A DNA stretch of 64,000 bases from Eubacterium saphenum ATCC 49989 (GCA_000161975.1 GG688422.1:1-64000); one strand, 5' to 3'; positions 11,386-20,663 are shown, numbered from the stretch's first letter. Numbers and translations: made by a program. The notes: a model not told the origin generated them from the letters alone.

Positions 11386-14300
11386 ATGAAAATTCTGGTG
11401 GAGAGAAAAAAGGGGTTTGACAATAAGGCGCAGACGTTAGCACAGGAATTTAAAAATACTCTTGGAATAGAGGGAGTAAAAGAAGTAAGATATCTCAATA
11501 TGTATGTGATCACAGGACTCGACGTATCCACTGCGAAGAGTCTTTCTTATTACGTGTTTGCAGATCCCACCTGCGATAATTTATATTACGACGAAAATAT
11601 CGATGCCTTGTTGGAAGGTTATACCTGTTTTGCGTATTCAAGCGTAAAGGGAAGATACGATAGAAGAGCGGATCTTGCCAAGCAATGTATAAAATTATCC
11701 AGAAAAGGCATAAAGCCGAATGTTAGAACAGCTACGATCATTGCGATTGCAGGTGATGTAAATGCTGATGATATGTCAAAGATAGTAGATTACATGGCAA
11801 ATCCAAAAGAGGTCTATTTGATAAATCCAGATAAGGAAGATTTATTTGCATCGGCTGCGGGAGACACTGATTCTACAAAGAATATAAGGGGATTTCGAAA
11901 TTTTGATAAAAAGAGAACAGAGAAGTTCATAGCTGACGAAGGTCTGGATTTAAGCGTTTCAGATATAAAACTAATTCAAGATGAATTTAAAAATAATGAA
12001 GACAGAGAGCCTACATCGGCGGAGATGAAGATGCTCAATGCTTGTTGGGCAGGTCTTGGCAGAAGATCCGCATTTAATGCAAAAATAGGCGATATCAATT
12101 TTGACAAGTCGTCATATTCAAAAGAAGTAAAGAAGATCTATGATGATTACTTGGATTGCAGAAAAAAGTTTTATAAAGGAAGTGAAGAAACCACCGATAT
12201 TTCTCTTATGGATATTGCGAAAATATCGGCTGAGCGAATTCAAGACCGTGAAAATGAGCTCATTGTAGATGAAAAGGAGAAGGATAATGCTTGCAGTCTT
12301 CGCATAAAATGCGAGGTAGACGGCAGGAATGAAGACTGGTTGCTCATGCTTAAGAGTAAGGCGTGCACGCATTTGCTCGAAACTGACGCTTTCAGAACTT
12401 CCGCTTTGAATTTAGGAGAGGCTATCAGAGGCTCGATTGCTGCACGCAGCTATGTTCATCAATGTATGAGGCTTTCTTGCGCAGATAATTTCAACAAGGG
12501 TAGGGATAAACTCGCAAAGAGAAAGTTGGCCGTTGAAACTGCAGACGGATTCAGCTTCTATGCTAAGGGAATGGGAGTACCTACAGGATTGGTAGAACAA
12601 GCATGTAGCACAGATTACGCCAAGGGTAGCGTAGAAGTCGCAGCGACTGTATCGGCCGCTCCTGTTGAAAATGTAGTGAAAAAGGAACCTGCGGCGGGAG
12701 ATATAATAGTGCTCCTGGGCGCAAAAACGGACCGCTCGAATGAAAATAATACCTATTATACAAATCCAATGACAGCAAGGAGTATACAGAAATTATTCAG
12801 CTATGACAGGGTGACTCAACTCGTAAAAAAATGTAGAAATGGCGGCATAGGAGGCATTGCAGTAGCAATCAGCGAACTTGTAAGTGGCGCCAGGGTGAAC
12901 TTAAACATGGTGCCTGCAGTAAACGATACGATAGAAGGTATGGAGCTTGCACTTTCAGATTCTTCAGAAAGGCTTGTGTTAGCTATCGACAGGTTGCATT
13001 GGAAGCATTTTAAAAGAGAATCGGAAGGGGAAAACCTTGAAGCTACGGTTATAGCGGAGGTAACAAAGGACGACAGGCTTGTACTTACCTGGGATGGAGA
13101 TGAAATTGTAAATTTAAATCAAAAATTTATAAAGTCAAGAGGTTGTGTACGTGAAGAAAAGGTCAGTATAGAGGGCAAGGGAGCTAAAGGCGAAAGTACT
13201 GCAGAGCTCATAAAACATCCTATGTATAAATCCTTGAAGACGTTCAAACCAAAAAAATATTTGGACGAAGTCCTGACTGATTTAAGCTGTTGCAACAAGA
13301 AAGGACTCATACAAAGGTTTGACTCCACAGCAGGTAGTAGCTCCGTCATGATGCCGCTCGGAGGTGAAACGGAGTTAACACAAACCGTAGGGATGGTAAG
13401 TAAACTTCCGGTGCAGAAGGGAAATACATCTACAACATCCGTTATGACATATGGATGGGCTCCTGAAATTCTAAATGACAATCCATTGGAAGGGAGTAAA
13501 TTGGCTGTAATTGATGCCGCTATGAAGGCCGTTTTACTCGGAGTGGATCCATCTAAAATATATTTCTCGCTGCAAGGATGTTTTAATGATTCCGCAGTAG
13601 ATCCTAAAAAGCTTGGGGATATGACGGCAGCTATGTTGGGAGCCTTTGATGCAGGGATCTCCCTTAACATACCTTGTATAGGTTGTGAATGCGATGTACA
13701 TGAATTTTCGAAGGGCACAAAAATTCCAAATACACTTGTAAGCCTTGCCGTGGGCGTAGGAAGGGCTGAAAACACAAAGGGAAACGTTTTGACCGGTTTT
13801 AACAACAGGCTTATCTGTTTGATGCCGGGGTATAAAGGCGATGGAGGAATAGATTACAAGGCTGCATCCGCTATGTTTAAGGATGTGGAGCGGCTTATTA
13901 AATCGGACGATGTAAAATCCGTAACATCGGTAGGACGGGGCGGAATATTTGCAAGTCTTGTAAATTCCATGGCAGGCAATAAGATCGGACTGAGTCTTGA
14001 CGGGCGATATTTTGCAAAGAACCTCTTAGGAAAGTTACCTAAAAATGAGACGGATATTGAAAAAACTATTTGTGACGTCATTACCAGGTCTTATTATGGA
14101 AGTGTGATATTAGAGGTAGAAGGAGATTTCAATGCAAAGGAATTTTCAAATAAGGCATATGGACTTTACGAAATAGGTACCACGAATGAATTCTGTGAAC
14201 TCGCCGTTCTGAATGCGGACAAAACCTTGATGGACAGCGGCATAGATGAGGTCATCAATAAGTGGACAAAATCGCTTTTGGAAGTGTTCCATACTGAACC

Positions 14301-15225
14301 TAAGATAGAGATTCAAGAAAAAACCTTGGAGAGAAATAATAAGTTCAGCTATGCCGTTACGATGCAGCCCCATGAAGGGTGTGAAGCGAAGTCTAAGGCG
14401 GGGCATGCCTTTAGGCTATCAAAGCCGAGGATAGTAATTCCGGTTTTCCCGGGGAGCGGTTCAGAGAATGATGTAAGGAGAGCGTTTGAAGCAGGAGGAG
14501 GAAACTGCACGCTCGTAAACGTCAGAAATTTAAACGGTCATCTAATAGCACGCTCCTTTAGAGAGTTGGCCGCCGCAATTAAAACCGCCCAGATAGTGTT
14601 CATACCCGGTGGATTCAGCGGTGGAGATGAGCCTGACGGTCCTGCGAAGTTTATTTCCGCAGTACTTACAAATGTCTACGTAAGGGAAGCCATAGAGGAG
14701 CTGCTAAGCTGCAGAGATGGTCTTTTGGCAGGTATAGGGAACGGTTTTCAGGGTCTTATAAATACAGGTTTGCTTCCGTTTGGTGAATATAGAGAAAAAA
14801 CTGAAGAATCACCGACTTTAACGAAAAACGATGTAGGAGAGCATGTTTCAAGAATGATAAACACCAGGATAATTTCTACTAAATCGCCTTGGATGTCGAG
14901 ATTTAAGGTGGGAGATGTGTACACCATGCCTGTTTCTCACAGCTACGGTAAATTTTACTGTACGGACTCCGAGCTTCTTTCATATATCAGAAATGGACAG
15001 ATAGCCGCTCAATATACGGATAAATATGGAAATAGCGGAATGGATATCGAGATCAACCCTAACGGCTCTATCGGGGGTATAGAAGCGCTCACATCGCCGG
15101 ATGGCAAGATTCTTGGCAAGATGGCGCATTCTGAAAGAATGTTCGGCGAAAATTTATATAAGAATATGCCAAAAAGTGAAAATCAAAATATATTTAAAGC
15201 GGGTATTGATTATTTTAAAGGATAG
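11386..15225 (+). CDS. PurL (FGAM synthase) paralogue lacking catalytic residues
   Basis: A 1279-residue protein collinear with the true PurL of this window (1277 residues) from the N-terminal PurS-like part through both synthetase halves to the glutaminase domain. The active sites are gone. W-S-D-H-C-R-H-T-T-F of the true copy is here W-A-G-L-G-R-R-S-A-F, with Leu224 for the His. ETHNHPTE is KACTHLLE near 325-332. The glycine-rich GGKTGRDGCGG is GAKTDRSNENN, and GGKDSMSG is GCECDVHE. In the glutaminase, GICNGFQ is GIGNGFQ, with Gly1118 in place of the nucleophile Cys, yet GGFSGGDEPDG, SH and IEINP are kept. The frame is open throughout. RBS GGGAG is 5 bases before the ATG. It cannot be a normal FGAM synthase; a scaffold, regulatory or new role is inferred. 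exoA follows after 12 bases. Confidence 0.92.
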   Translation: MKILVERKKGFDNKAQTLAQEFKNTLGIEGVKEVRYLNMYVITGLDVSTAKSLSYYVFADPTCDNLYYDENIDALLEGYTCFAYSSVKGRYDRRADLAKQCIKLSRKGIKPNVRTATIIAIAGDVNADDMSKIVDYMANPKEVYLINPDKEDLFASAAGDTDSTKNIRGFRNFDKKRTEKFIADEGLDLSVSDIKLIQDEFKNNEDREPTSAEMKMLNACWAGLGRRSAFNAKIGDINFDKSSYSKEVKKIYDDYLDCRKKFYKGSEETTDISLMDIAKISAERIQDRENELIVDEKEKDNACSLRIKCEVDGRNEDWLLMLKSKACTHLLETDAFRTSALNLGEAIRGSIAARSYVHQCMRLSCADNFNKGRDKLAKRKLAVETADGFSFYAKGMGVPTGLVEQACSTDYAKGSVEVAATVSAAPVENVVKKEPAAGDIIVLLGAKTDRSNENNTYYTNPMTARSIQKLFSYDRVTQLVKKCRNGGIGGIAVAISELVSGARVNLNMVPAVNDTIEGMELALSDSSERLVLAIDRLHWKHFKRESEGENLEATVIAEVTKDDRLVLTWDGDEIVNLNQKFIKSRGCVREEKVSIEGKGAKGESTAELIKHPMYKSLKTFKPKKYLDEVLTDLSCCNKKGLIQRFDSTAGSSSVMMPLGGETELTQTVGMVSKLPVQKGNTSTTSVMTYGWAPEILNDNPLEGSKLAVIDAAMKAVLLGVDPSKIYFSLQGCFNDSAVDPKKLGDMTAAMLGAFDAGISLNIPCIGCECDVHEFSKGTKIPNTLVSLAVGVGRAENTKGNVLTGFNNRLICLMPGYKGDGGIDYKAASAMFKDVERLIKSDDVKSVTSVGRGGIFASLVNSMAGNKIGLSLDGRYFAKNLLGKLPKNETDIEKTICDVITRSYYGSVILEVEGDFNAKEFSNKAYGLYEIGTTNEFCELAVLNADKTLMDSGIDEVINKWTKSLLEVFHTEPKIEIQEKTLERNNKFSYAVTMQPHEGCEAKSKAGHAFRLSKPRIVIPVFPGSGSENDVRRAFEAGGGNCTLVNVRNLNGHLIARSFRELAAAIKTAQIVFIPGGFSGGDEPDGPAKFISAVLTNVYVREAIEELLSCRDGLLAGIGNGFQGLINTGLLPFGEYREKTEESPTLTKNDVGEHVSRMINTRIISTKSPWMSRFKVGDVYTMPVSHSYGKFYCTDSELLSYIRNGQIAAQYTDKYGNSGMDIEINPNGSIGGIEALTSPDGKILGKMAHSERMFGENLYKNMPKSENQNIFKAGIDYFKG

Positions 15226-15237
15226 CTTGGGTGATGT

Positions 15238-15996
15238 ATGAAAAAGTTTATTTCTTGGAATGTTAACGGCATAAGAGCCTGCATTAAAAAGGGTTTTCTG
15301 GATGTCTTGGAGGGTGAAAGTCCTGATTATTTTGCCGTGCAGGAAACTAAAATGCAGGAAGGTCAGGAAGAAATCCTTACAAACGGATACCATCAATACT
15401 GGGATAGCGCAAAACGGAAGGGCTATTCCGGAACGCTCGTGCTTTCAAAGGAAGAGGCGGTTTCCACTTCAAAGGGAATCGGCATAGAAGAACACGATGA
15501 GGAAGGACGGGTTGTGACTGCGGATTTCAAGGATTTTTACCTTGTGAATGTATATGTACCGAATTCAAAACCGGAACTTGCAAGGCTTGATTACAGGCAG
15601 CATTGGGAGGATGATTTCAGGGACTACGTAGTGAAGTTGAATAAAGAAAAGCCTGTTATTATCTGTGGCGATTTAAATGTAGCGCACACGGAGATAGATC
15701 TTAAAAATCCTAAAACCAACAGGAGAAATCCCGGATTTACCGATGAAGAGAGGGAGAAGTTCACAGAGCTGTTAGAAGCCGGGTTTACGGATACTTTCAG
15801 ATACAAATATCCGGATAAAGAAGGGGCATACACTTGGTGGAGCTACAGGTTTAATGCAAGGAAGAACAATGCGGGGTGGAGGATAGACTACTTTCTTGTA
15901 TCAAATGATGTAAAGGATAAAATAGAGGATGCAAAAATTTTAAGCGATGTATATGGCAGCGATCATTGCCCTGTGGTTTTAGAACTTGATATTTAA
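15238..15996 (+). CDS. exoA: Exodeoxyribonuclease III / AP endonuclease
   Basis: A 252-residue Xth/ExoA-type enzyme of base excision repair that cuts at abasic sites. Motifs are clear: ISWNVNGIRA at the start, QETKMQ with the metal-binding Glu, ICGDLNVAHTEID with catalytic Asp and Asn, and the ending YGSDHCPVVLEL with the catalytic Asp-His. It starts 12 bases after the PurL-like gene with a weak GGGTG ribosome site and may share its transcript. Confidence 0.96.
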   Translation: MKKFISWNVNGIRACIKKGFLDVLEGESPDYFAVQETKMQEGQEEILTNGYHQYWDSAKRKGYSGTLVLSKEEAVSTSKGIGIEEHDEEGRVVTADFKDFYLVNVYVPNSKPELARLDYRQHWEDDFRDYVVKLNKEKPVIICGDLNVAHTEIDLKNPKTNRRNPGFTDEEREKFTELLEAGFTDTFRYKYPDKEGAYTWWSYRFNARKNNAGWRIDYFLVSNDVKDKIEDAKILSDVYGSDHCPVVLELDI

Positions 15997-16023
15997 TGCA
16001 TAACAAATAATTTAGGAGGAAAG

Positions 16024-17097
16024 ATGTTAGACAAGCTGGATTTTATAGTAGAAAAATACAAGGAACTTGAGGCCGCCGTGTCAAAGCCTGAGATAATTGG
16101 GAATCAGCCGCTTTGGCAAAAATACATAAAGGAAATGAGCGATATGGAGCCTATAGTTAAGACATATAGTTCATTTAAAAAGCATAAGCAGGAGCTCTCA
16201 GATGCAAAGGAGCTTCTTGCAGGTGCCGGCGGTGATGAAGAGATGAAGGATCTTGCAAAGCTTGAAATATCCGGCCTTGAAGATGAAATAAACAAGGAAG
16301 AAGAACAGCTGAAAATACTTCTGATCCCTAAAGATCCTCGAGACGAAAAGAATGTAATACTTGAAATCAGAGCAGGCACAGGGGGTGAAGAGGCGGCGCT
16401 CTTCGGGAGCGATCTTCTTAGGATGTATTCCATGTATGCAGATTCAAAAAACTGGAAGACTGAAATCATAGAGCTGAATGAAACCGGGCTTAACGGCATA
16501 AAGGAAGCGGTTATGTTGATAAAGGGAAAGGGCGCATTCTCAAGGCTAAAGTATGAAAGCGGAGTGCACAGGGTGCAGAGAGTACCGACTACAGAATCAA
16601 GCGGTAGGGTGCACACATCTGCAGCTACCGTGGCTGTGCTTCCTGAAATGGATGATGTAGAAGTGGATCTTAATCCGAACGATGTGAGGGTGGATGTATA
16701 CAGATCGTCAGGAAATGGAGGACAGTCTGTAAATACTACCGATTCTGCGGTAAGGCTTACACATGAACCGACGGGGATAGTAGTTACGTGTCAGGACGAA
16801 AAATCTCAGATAAAAAATAAGGATAAGGCATTTAAGGTGCTTAAATCAAGACTTTACAATCTTAAGATGGAAGAGCAGAACAAGCAGCTGTCGGATGAAA
16901 GAAAGAGTCAGGTAGGATCGGGCGATAGGAGCGAGAGGATAAGGACATATAATTTCCCTCAAGGAAGGGTGAGCGATCATAGGATAGGGCTTACCATATA
17001 TAAGCTGGATAATTTTATGAATGGAGACATAGACGAAGTTATAGAAGGCTTGATTACAGCCGACCAGGCAGCCAAGATGAGTAAGTTTGGAGAATAG
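16024..17097 (+). CDS. prfA: Peptide chain release factor 1
   Basis: A 357-residue RF1 that ends translation at UAA and UAG. GGQ is present in SSGNGGQSVNTTDSAVR, the peptidyl-tRNA hydrolysis motif. The codon-recognition box reads RVPTTESSGR, a P-x-T form. RBS TTAGGAGGAAAG is ideal. It is followed after 6 bases by sua5. In many Firmicutes prfA lies with prmC and sua5; prmC is absent here. Confidence 0.97.
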   Translation: MLDKLDFIVEKYKELEAAVSKPEIIGNQPLWQKYIKEMSDMEPIVKTYSSFKKHKQELSDAKELLAGAGGDEEMKDLAKLEISGLEDEINKEEEQLKILLIPKDPRDEKNVILEIRAGTGGEEAALFGSDLLRMYSMYADSKNWKTEIIELNETGLNGIKEAVMLIKGKGAFSRLKYESGVHRVQRVPTTESSGRVHTSAATVAVLPEMDDVEVDLNPNDVRVDVYRSSGNGGQSVNTTDSAVRLTHEPTGIVVTCQDEKSQIKNKDKAFKVLKSRLYNLKMEEQNKQLSDERKSQVGSGDRSERIRTYNFPQGRVSDHRIGLTIYKLDNFMNGDIDEVIEGLITADQAAKMSKFGE

Positions 17098-17103
17098 CCC
17101 CGT

Positions 17104-18123
17104 ATGAAAACCAAAATTTTGAATCCTGATAAAGAGGGCATGGAGAAAGCAGCTAATATCATTAGGACGGGAGGAACGGTAGCTTTTCCTACAGAAACCG
17201 TATACGGGCTTGGAGCAAACGCTTTAGATCCGGATGCCATAGAAAAAATTTACAAGGCGAAGGGAAGACCCTCCGATAATCCGCTAATAGTTCATATTTC
17301 CGATATTTCCGAACTTCAGGGAGTAGCTTCTGACGTAGATAAACATATCTTGGCTATTGCAAATGAATTTTGGCCGGGTCCCCTCACCTTGGTGTGCAAA
17401 AAGAGTGCTGACATACCGGATCAGGTTACAGGAGGGCTTGATACGGTAGCTGTAAGGATGCCAAGTAGTAGCATTGCAAGGGAGTTCATACGTTCTGCAG
17501 GTGTTCCCATAGCTGCTCCGAGTGCAAATAAATCGGGAAAGCCAAGCCCGACTTCCACTTCACATGTTATAGACGATCTCAACGGCAAGATAGATGCGGT
17601 GATCATGGGTGATGATTCCGATATCGGGATAGAATCCACGGTTATAAGTGTTACCGGCGGCAAAGTCAATGTACTGAGACCCGGAGTAATAGGCGAAGTT
17701 GAAATCCGGGGTTGTCTTGAAAAAAGCGGTTATAAATTATCATCGGGTTTCGATGGTAGCGCTTCGGATGAGCGTAAATCGATGAAAGACGTTCCAAAGT
17801 CACCGGGAGTTAAGTACAAACATTATTCTCCCAATTGTGAGTGTTTTGTAGTTGTAGGTAGCGCCGGGGATATGGACCGCATGCGAGGCAGCGTGATTAC
17901 ACAAAAGTTCAGCGGTTTTTTTGATAAGGAAACTAGGGTGTTAGATTTTATGAATTTGAGTACGCAGGATGTGATAAACAAGATCTATCATAGCCTCAGA
18001 AAGCTCGATGAAGATAATATAAAAAGAGCACTTATATTCATAAAAAAAGATGCGACTCCCGAGTATGAAGCTTTAATGAACAGGTTGCACAAGGCAGCTG
18101 AGGGCAATGTGAGTGAGCTTTAG
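17104..18123 (+). CDS. L-threonylcarbamoyladenylate synthase (Sua5 type)
   Basis: A 339-residue enzyme that makes threonylcarbamoyl-AMP from threonine, bicarbonate and ATP for t6A37 tRNA modification. The YrdC domain fills about 10-205 (TETVYGLGANA, KGRPSDNPLIVH, PSANKSGKPSPT). A linker KSPGVKYKHYSP leads to the extra C-terminal Sua5 domain, so it is the long Sua5 form rather than short TsaC. It is probably co-transcribed with prfA. Confidence 0.95.
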   Translation: MKTKILNPDKEGMEKAANIIRTGGTVAFPTETVYGLGANALDPDAIEKIYKAKGRPSDNPLIVHISDISELQGVASDVDKHILAIANEFWPGPLTLVCKKSADIPDQVTGGLDTVAVRMPSSSIAREFIRSAGVPIAAPSANKSGKPSPTSTSHVIDDLNGKIDAVIMGDDSDIGIESTVISVTGGKVNVLRPGVIGEVEIRGCLEKSGYKLSSGFDGSASDERKSMKDVPKSPGVKYKHYSPNCECFVVVGSAGDMDRMRGSVITQKFSGFFDKETRVLDFMNLSTQDVINKIYHSLRKLDEDNIKRALIFIKKDATPEYEALMNRLHKAAEGNVSEL

Positions 18124-18273
18124 CTAAGTTACACTTATAGGGTAGTAGAACAATTAACACTGTTGGTGGCAACTATAATGAACTTAAGGTTATAACTTTG
18201 GGAATGTATGGTTTTAATGTATGTATGTTTTTAATGACAACTTGCTGTCGTTAATGCGAATGAGCTTTAGGGG
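18124..18273. other. Convergent intergenic gap with an 18-bp echo of the sua5 3' end
   Basis: The gap between the convergent sua5 and bioB contains AATGCGAATGAGCTTTAG at 18253-18270, a 16/18 match to the last codons of sua5 (AATGTGAGTGAGCTTTAG, ending at 18123). No clear terminator or gene is seen here. Confidence 0.5.
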
Positions 18274-19089
18274 TTAGGAAAGTTTTTCGACCATATTTAT
18301 ATCATCGTTTACCTTGCAGCCTGTAGTCGTAGCCATATCACCTGTAATGAGGGCACTTACAGAATGCTTTAGAAGATTGTAACCGGAATCTTTCAGATGG
18401 ATCCTGCCTCCTGCAAGGCGTATTTTTTCAGGCGATAGTATTTTTGCAATTTCGGTTATGCTGCTTTCTATTTCCTGCTCAGAAAGCACCTTGTTATCCT
18501 CAAGGGGAGTGCCCTTTATTGGGATTAATATATTTATAGGTACGGAGTTTACAGATAGCTCTTTGAGCTCTCTTGCAAGTTCCAGCCTGTCTTCAAACGA
18601 TTCGCCCGCTCCAAGCAGCATGCCGCTGCATACCGCAAGGCCGGCCTTTTTGGCATTCTCAATCGTTTCCACCTTTTCATCATAGGTATGGCTTATGCAC
18701 AGCTTAGGGAAGAATGACTTGCAGCTTTCAAGGTTGCAGTGGTATCTGCTAACGCCTGCCTCTTTTAGTTTTTTCATAACCTCATAGGATGCAATTCCGA
18801 GCGAAGCGCACAGGTGTATATTCGCACGTTTTTTTATTTCTCTGTAAATTCGCACCACTATTTCGACTTCCTCAGGGCTAGGGCCTCTTGATGAAGCAAC
18901 CAGCCCGAATCTTGTTAAATCATTTTCTGCAGCACGCATTGCCGCATCTATCGCTTTTGCATCGAAAGTTATCTTTTTAGCAGATCCTCTGTTTTTAGCA
19001 AGAATGCCCTGAGCACAGAATTTACAATCTTCCGTACAGAGATTGTTTTTAATATTATAGATTCCGCACAACTCGATTTTTCTTTTCAT
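18274..19089 (-). CDS. bioB: Biotin synthase-like radical SAM protein (short, anaerobe type)
   Basis: 271 residues, shorter than classic BioB (about 320-350). The radical SAM cluster Cys are C18, C22 and C25 (CTEDCKFC). BioB landmarks are present: LCASLGI, RYHCNLES in place of YNHNLDTS, VCSGMLLGAGES, NILIPIKGTPL and IRLAGGR. The segment that carries the first auxiliary-cluster Cys in E. coli BioB (RFCMGAAW) reads RFGLVASSRGP, without Cys, while extra Cys occur near YHCNLESCKSFF. This fits a variant auxiliary Fe-S site, as reported for BioB of some obligate anaerobes (from memory). It converts dethiobiotin to biotin. No other biotin gene is nearby. Confidence 0.85.
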   Translation of the reverse strand: MKRKIELCGIYNIKNNLCTEDCKFCAQGILAKNRGSAKKITFDAKAIDAAMRAAENDLTRFGLVASSRGPSPEEVEIVVRIYREIKKRANIHLCASLGIASYEVMKKLKEAGVSRYHCNLESCKSFFPKLCISHTYDEKVETIENAKKAGLAVCSGMLLGAGESFEDRLELARELKELSVNSVPINILIPIKGTPLEDNKVLSEQEIESSITEIAKILSPEKIRLAGGRIHLKDSGYNLLKHSVSALITGDMATTTGCKVNDDINMVEKLS

Positions 19090-19230
19090 CTTACCTTAAT
19101 CTTTCAAAAATAATACTAGGATTATATCACAATTTTTTGCAATATCTAAGATAGAAATAGTAGATGCTTTTTTTATGAAAAAGCAAGTCAAAATGCCGGG
19201 TGGTAGGATAGAAAGTAATGATCGCAATTA

Positions 19231-19252
19231 AAAAGGGCTACGTCTGTAGCCC
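19231..19252 (-). terminator. Terminator downstream of the EIIC-like gene
   Basis: The stem GGGCTAC/GTAGCCC has a 4-base loop. Read on the - strand it is followed by TTTTT, placing it about 57 bases after the stop of the membrane protein gene. Confidence 0.8.
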
Positions 19253-19308
19253 AATTTGATGAAGAAGTTATTAACCATGTTAAATAGATACCATACAGTT
19301 GATTTTTG

Positions 19309-20358
19309 TTATATCTTCATATCTCCTCGTTTTATAATTCCCAGTTTGTAAAATGATTCTGAGAATACCAGGGTTAAGATTGCGGGGGCTATGAAGTGCA
19401 GCAATATAACGTACGTCCAAATTGTGGATGTTGAGGTAGTCGCCGCCATGGATTTAAAAGTCATTATCTGCCCTACAAGGCCTGAAGTTCCCATCCCGGA
19501 ACCTGCAGGAAGGTTGGTCATTTTTAAAACTATGGTAGATACCGGTCCTAAAATGGCGCTGGCAAATATCGGGGGCAGCCAGATTATAGGTTTTCGCAGG
19601 ATATTGGGCACTTGAACCATAGAAGTTCCGATGCCTTGAGTGATGAGACCGTTGACACCGTTGTCTCTAAAGCTTGCAACGGCAAATCCTATCATCTGAC
19701 AGCTACAGCCTACCGTGGCGGCTCCTGCGGCTATTCCGGACAGTCCTAAAACAATACCTAAGGCGGCGGAGCTTATAGGCAGGGTGAGTACCATTCCCAT
19801 AATAACAGCTACGATGATTCCCATGAGAAAAGGTTGGTATGTAGTTCCATATTCAATTGATTTACCGATTAGTAGCATCAACTTACTGATGGGAGGTCCT
19901 ATTACAAATCCTATAAAGCTGCCAAATAGCATGGAAAATGCTGGTGTTAACAACAGATCAAGTTTTGTTTTGCCTGAAATAAAAATACCGAATTCTACGG
20001 CAACCAAGGATGCGGTAAAGGCTCCAAGGGGTTCGCCGGGGCCTATAAACAAAACACCCTTACTTACAGAAAATGTACCGGCGAGGATCGATTGGGCATG
20101 GGCTGCCACAAGTCCTGCAACTGCACTTCCAAGAGCTACAAAGGCGGAAGCGTTTAATTTTCCCGCAAGCCCTACACCTATACCGGCTCCTGTCAGAGCC
20201 ATTGCGATCTGCCCGATGATAGCTATGTAACCTCCGTAGGGGTTTGGAATCAATTTTGAAATCTGAACTAAAATTGTTCCGATGATAAGCGTTGAGAAAA
20301 GACCGTGTGCCATTCCTGTAAGCCCATCTATAAATATACGACTTAAATACTTTTTCAT
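19309..20358 (-). CDS. PfoR/PTS EIIC-type membrane protein
   Basis: A 349-residue, very hydrophobic protein with about nine or ten membrane segments rich in Gly and Ala. The repeated G-x-G pattern, the FIGPGEPLGAF segment and the TLPISSAALG segment match the PfoR family (PTS_EIIC_2 fold), which resembles sugar-PTS IIC domains but lacks IIA and IIB. No PTS partner genes are near. RBS TTTAGGAGAAG precedes the ATG. The substrate is unknown; in Clostridium perfringens the family name comes from an effect on perfringolysin expression. It is a single-gene transcript with its own terminator. Confidence 0.8.
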   Translation of the reverse strand: MKKYLSRIFIDGLTGMAHGLFSTLIIGTILVQISKLIPNPYGGYIAIIGQIAMALTGAGIGVGLAGKLNASAFVALGSAVAGLVAAHAQSILAGTFSVSKGVLFIGPGEPLGAFTASLVAVEFGIFISGKTKLDLLLTPAFSMLFGSFIGFVIGPPISKLMLLIGKSIEYGTTYQPFLMGIIVAVIMGMVLTLPISSAALGIVLGLSGIAAGAATVGCSCQMIGFAVASFRDNGVNGLITQGIGTSMVQVPNILRKPIIWLPPIFASAILGPVSTIVLKMTNLPAGSGMGTSGLVGQIMTFKSMAATTSTSTIWTYVILLHFIAPAILTLVFSESFYKLGIIKRGDMKI

Positions 20359-20663
20359 AAATCTTCTCCTAAATTTATACTATAATAAAAAAACTAATAG
20401 AAAATTATAAATTCAAGCAAAAGGCAAATCAGCAACAAATACTGCAATATTTTTATGGAGGAATCTTTGCGTGATAAGATTTATTATTTACGTTAATAAA
20501 CATAAAAAACCTTTCGATCTTATTTTTCAGACAGACAAACGTAGTATAACATCTATGAGCCCTATATCAATCCGTCCTCGCACAAAGTTTTGTCGGAATT
20601 AGGTTGATTTTTTTGATTTTGTAAATAAATACATAAATATAGAGTTGCACTCAATAAAAACTC
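20359..20663. other. Intergenic region, no gene seen
   Basis: About 300 A+T-rich bases lie between the divergent EIIC-like gene and the winged-helix fragment. No convincing reading frame, RNA or terminator was recognised. It ends at a palindrome described separately. Confidence 0.5.

Noticed and set aside
11386..15225. Treating the PurL paralogue as an ordinary decayed pseudogene
   Set aside because: The frame is intact over 1279 codons with a ribosome site and conserved structural motifs; only functional residues are changed.
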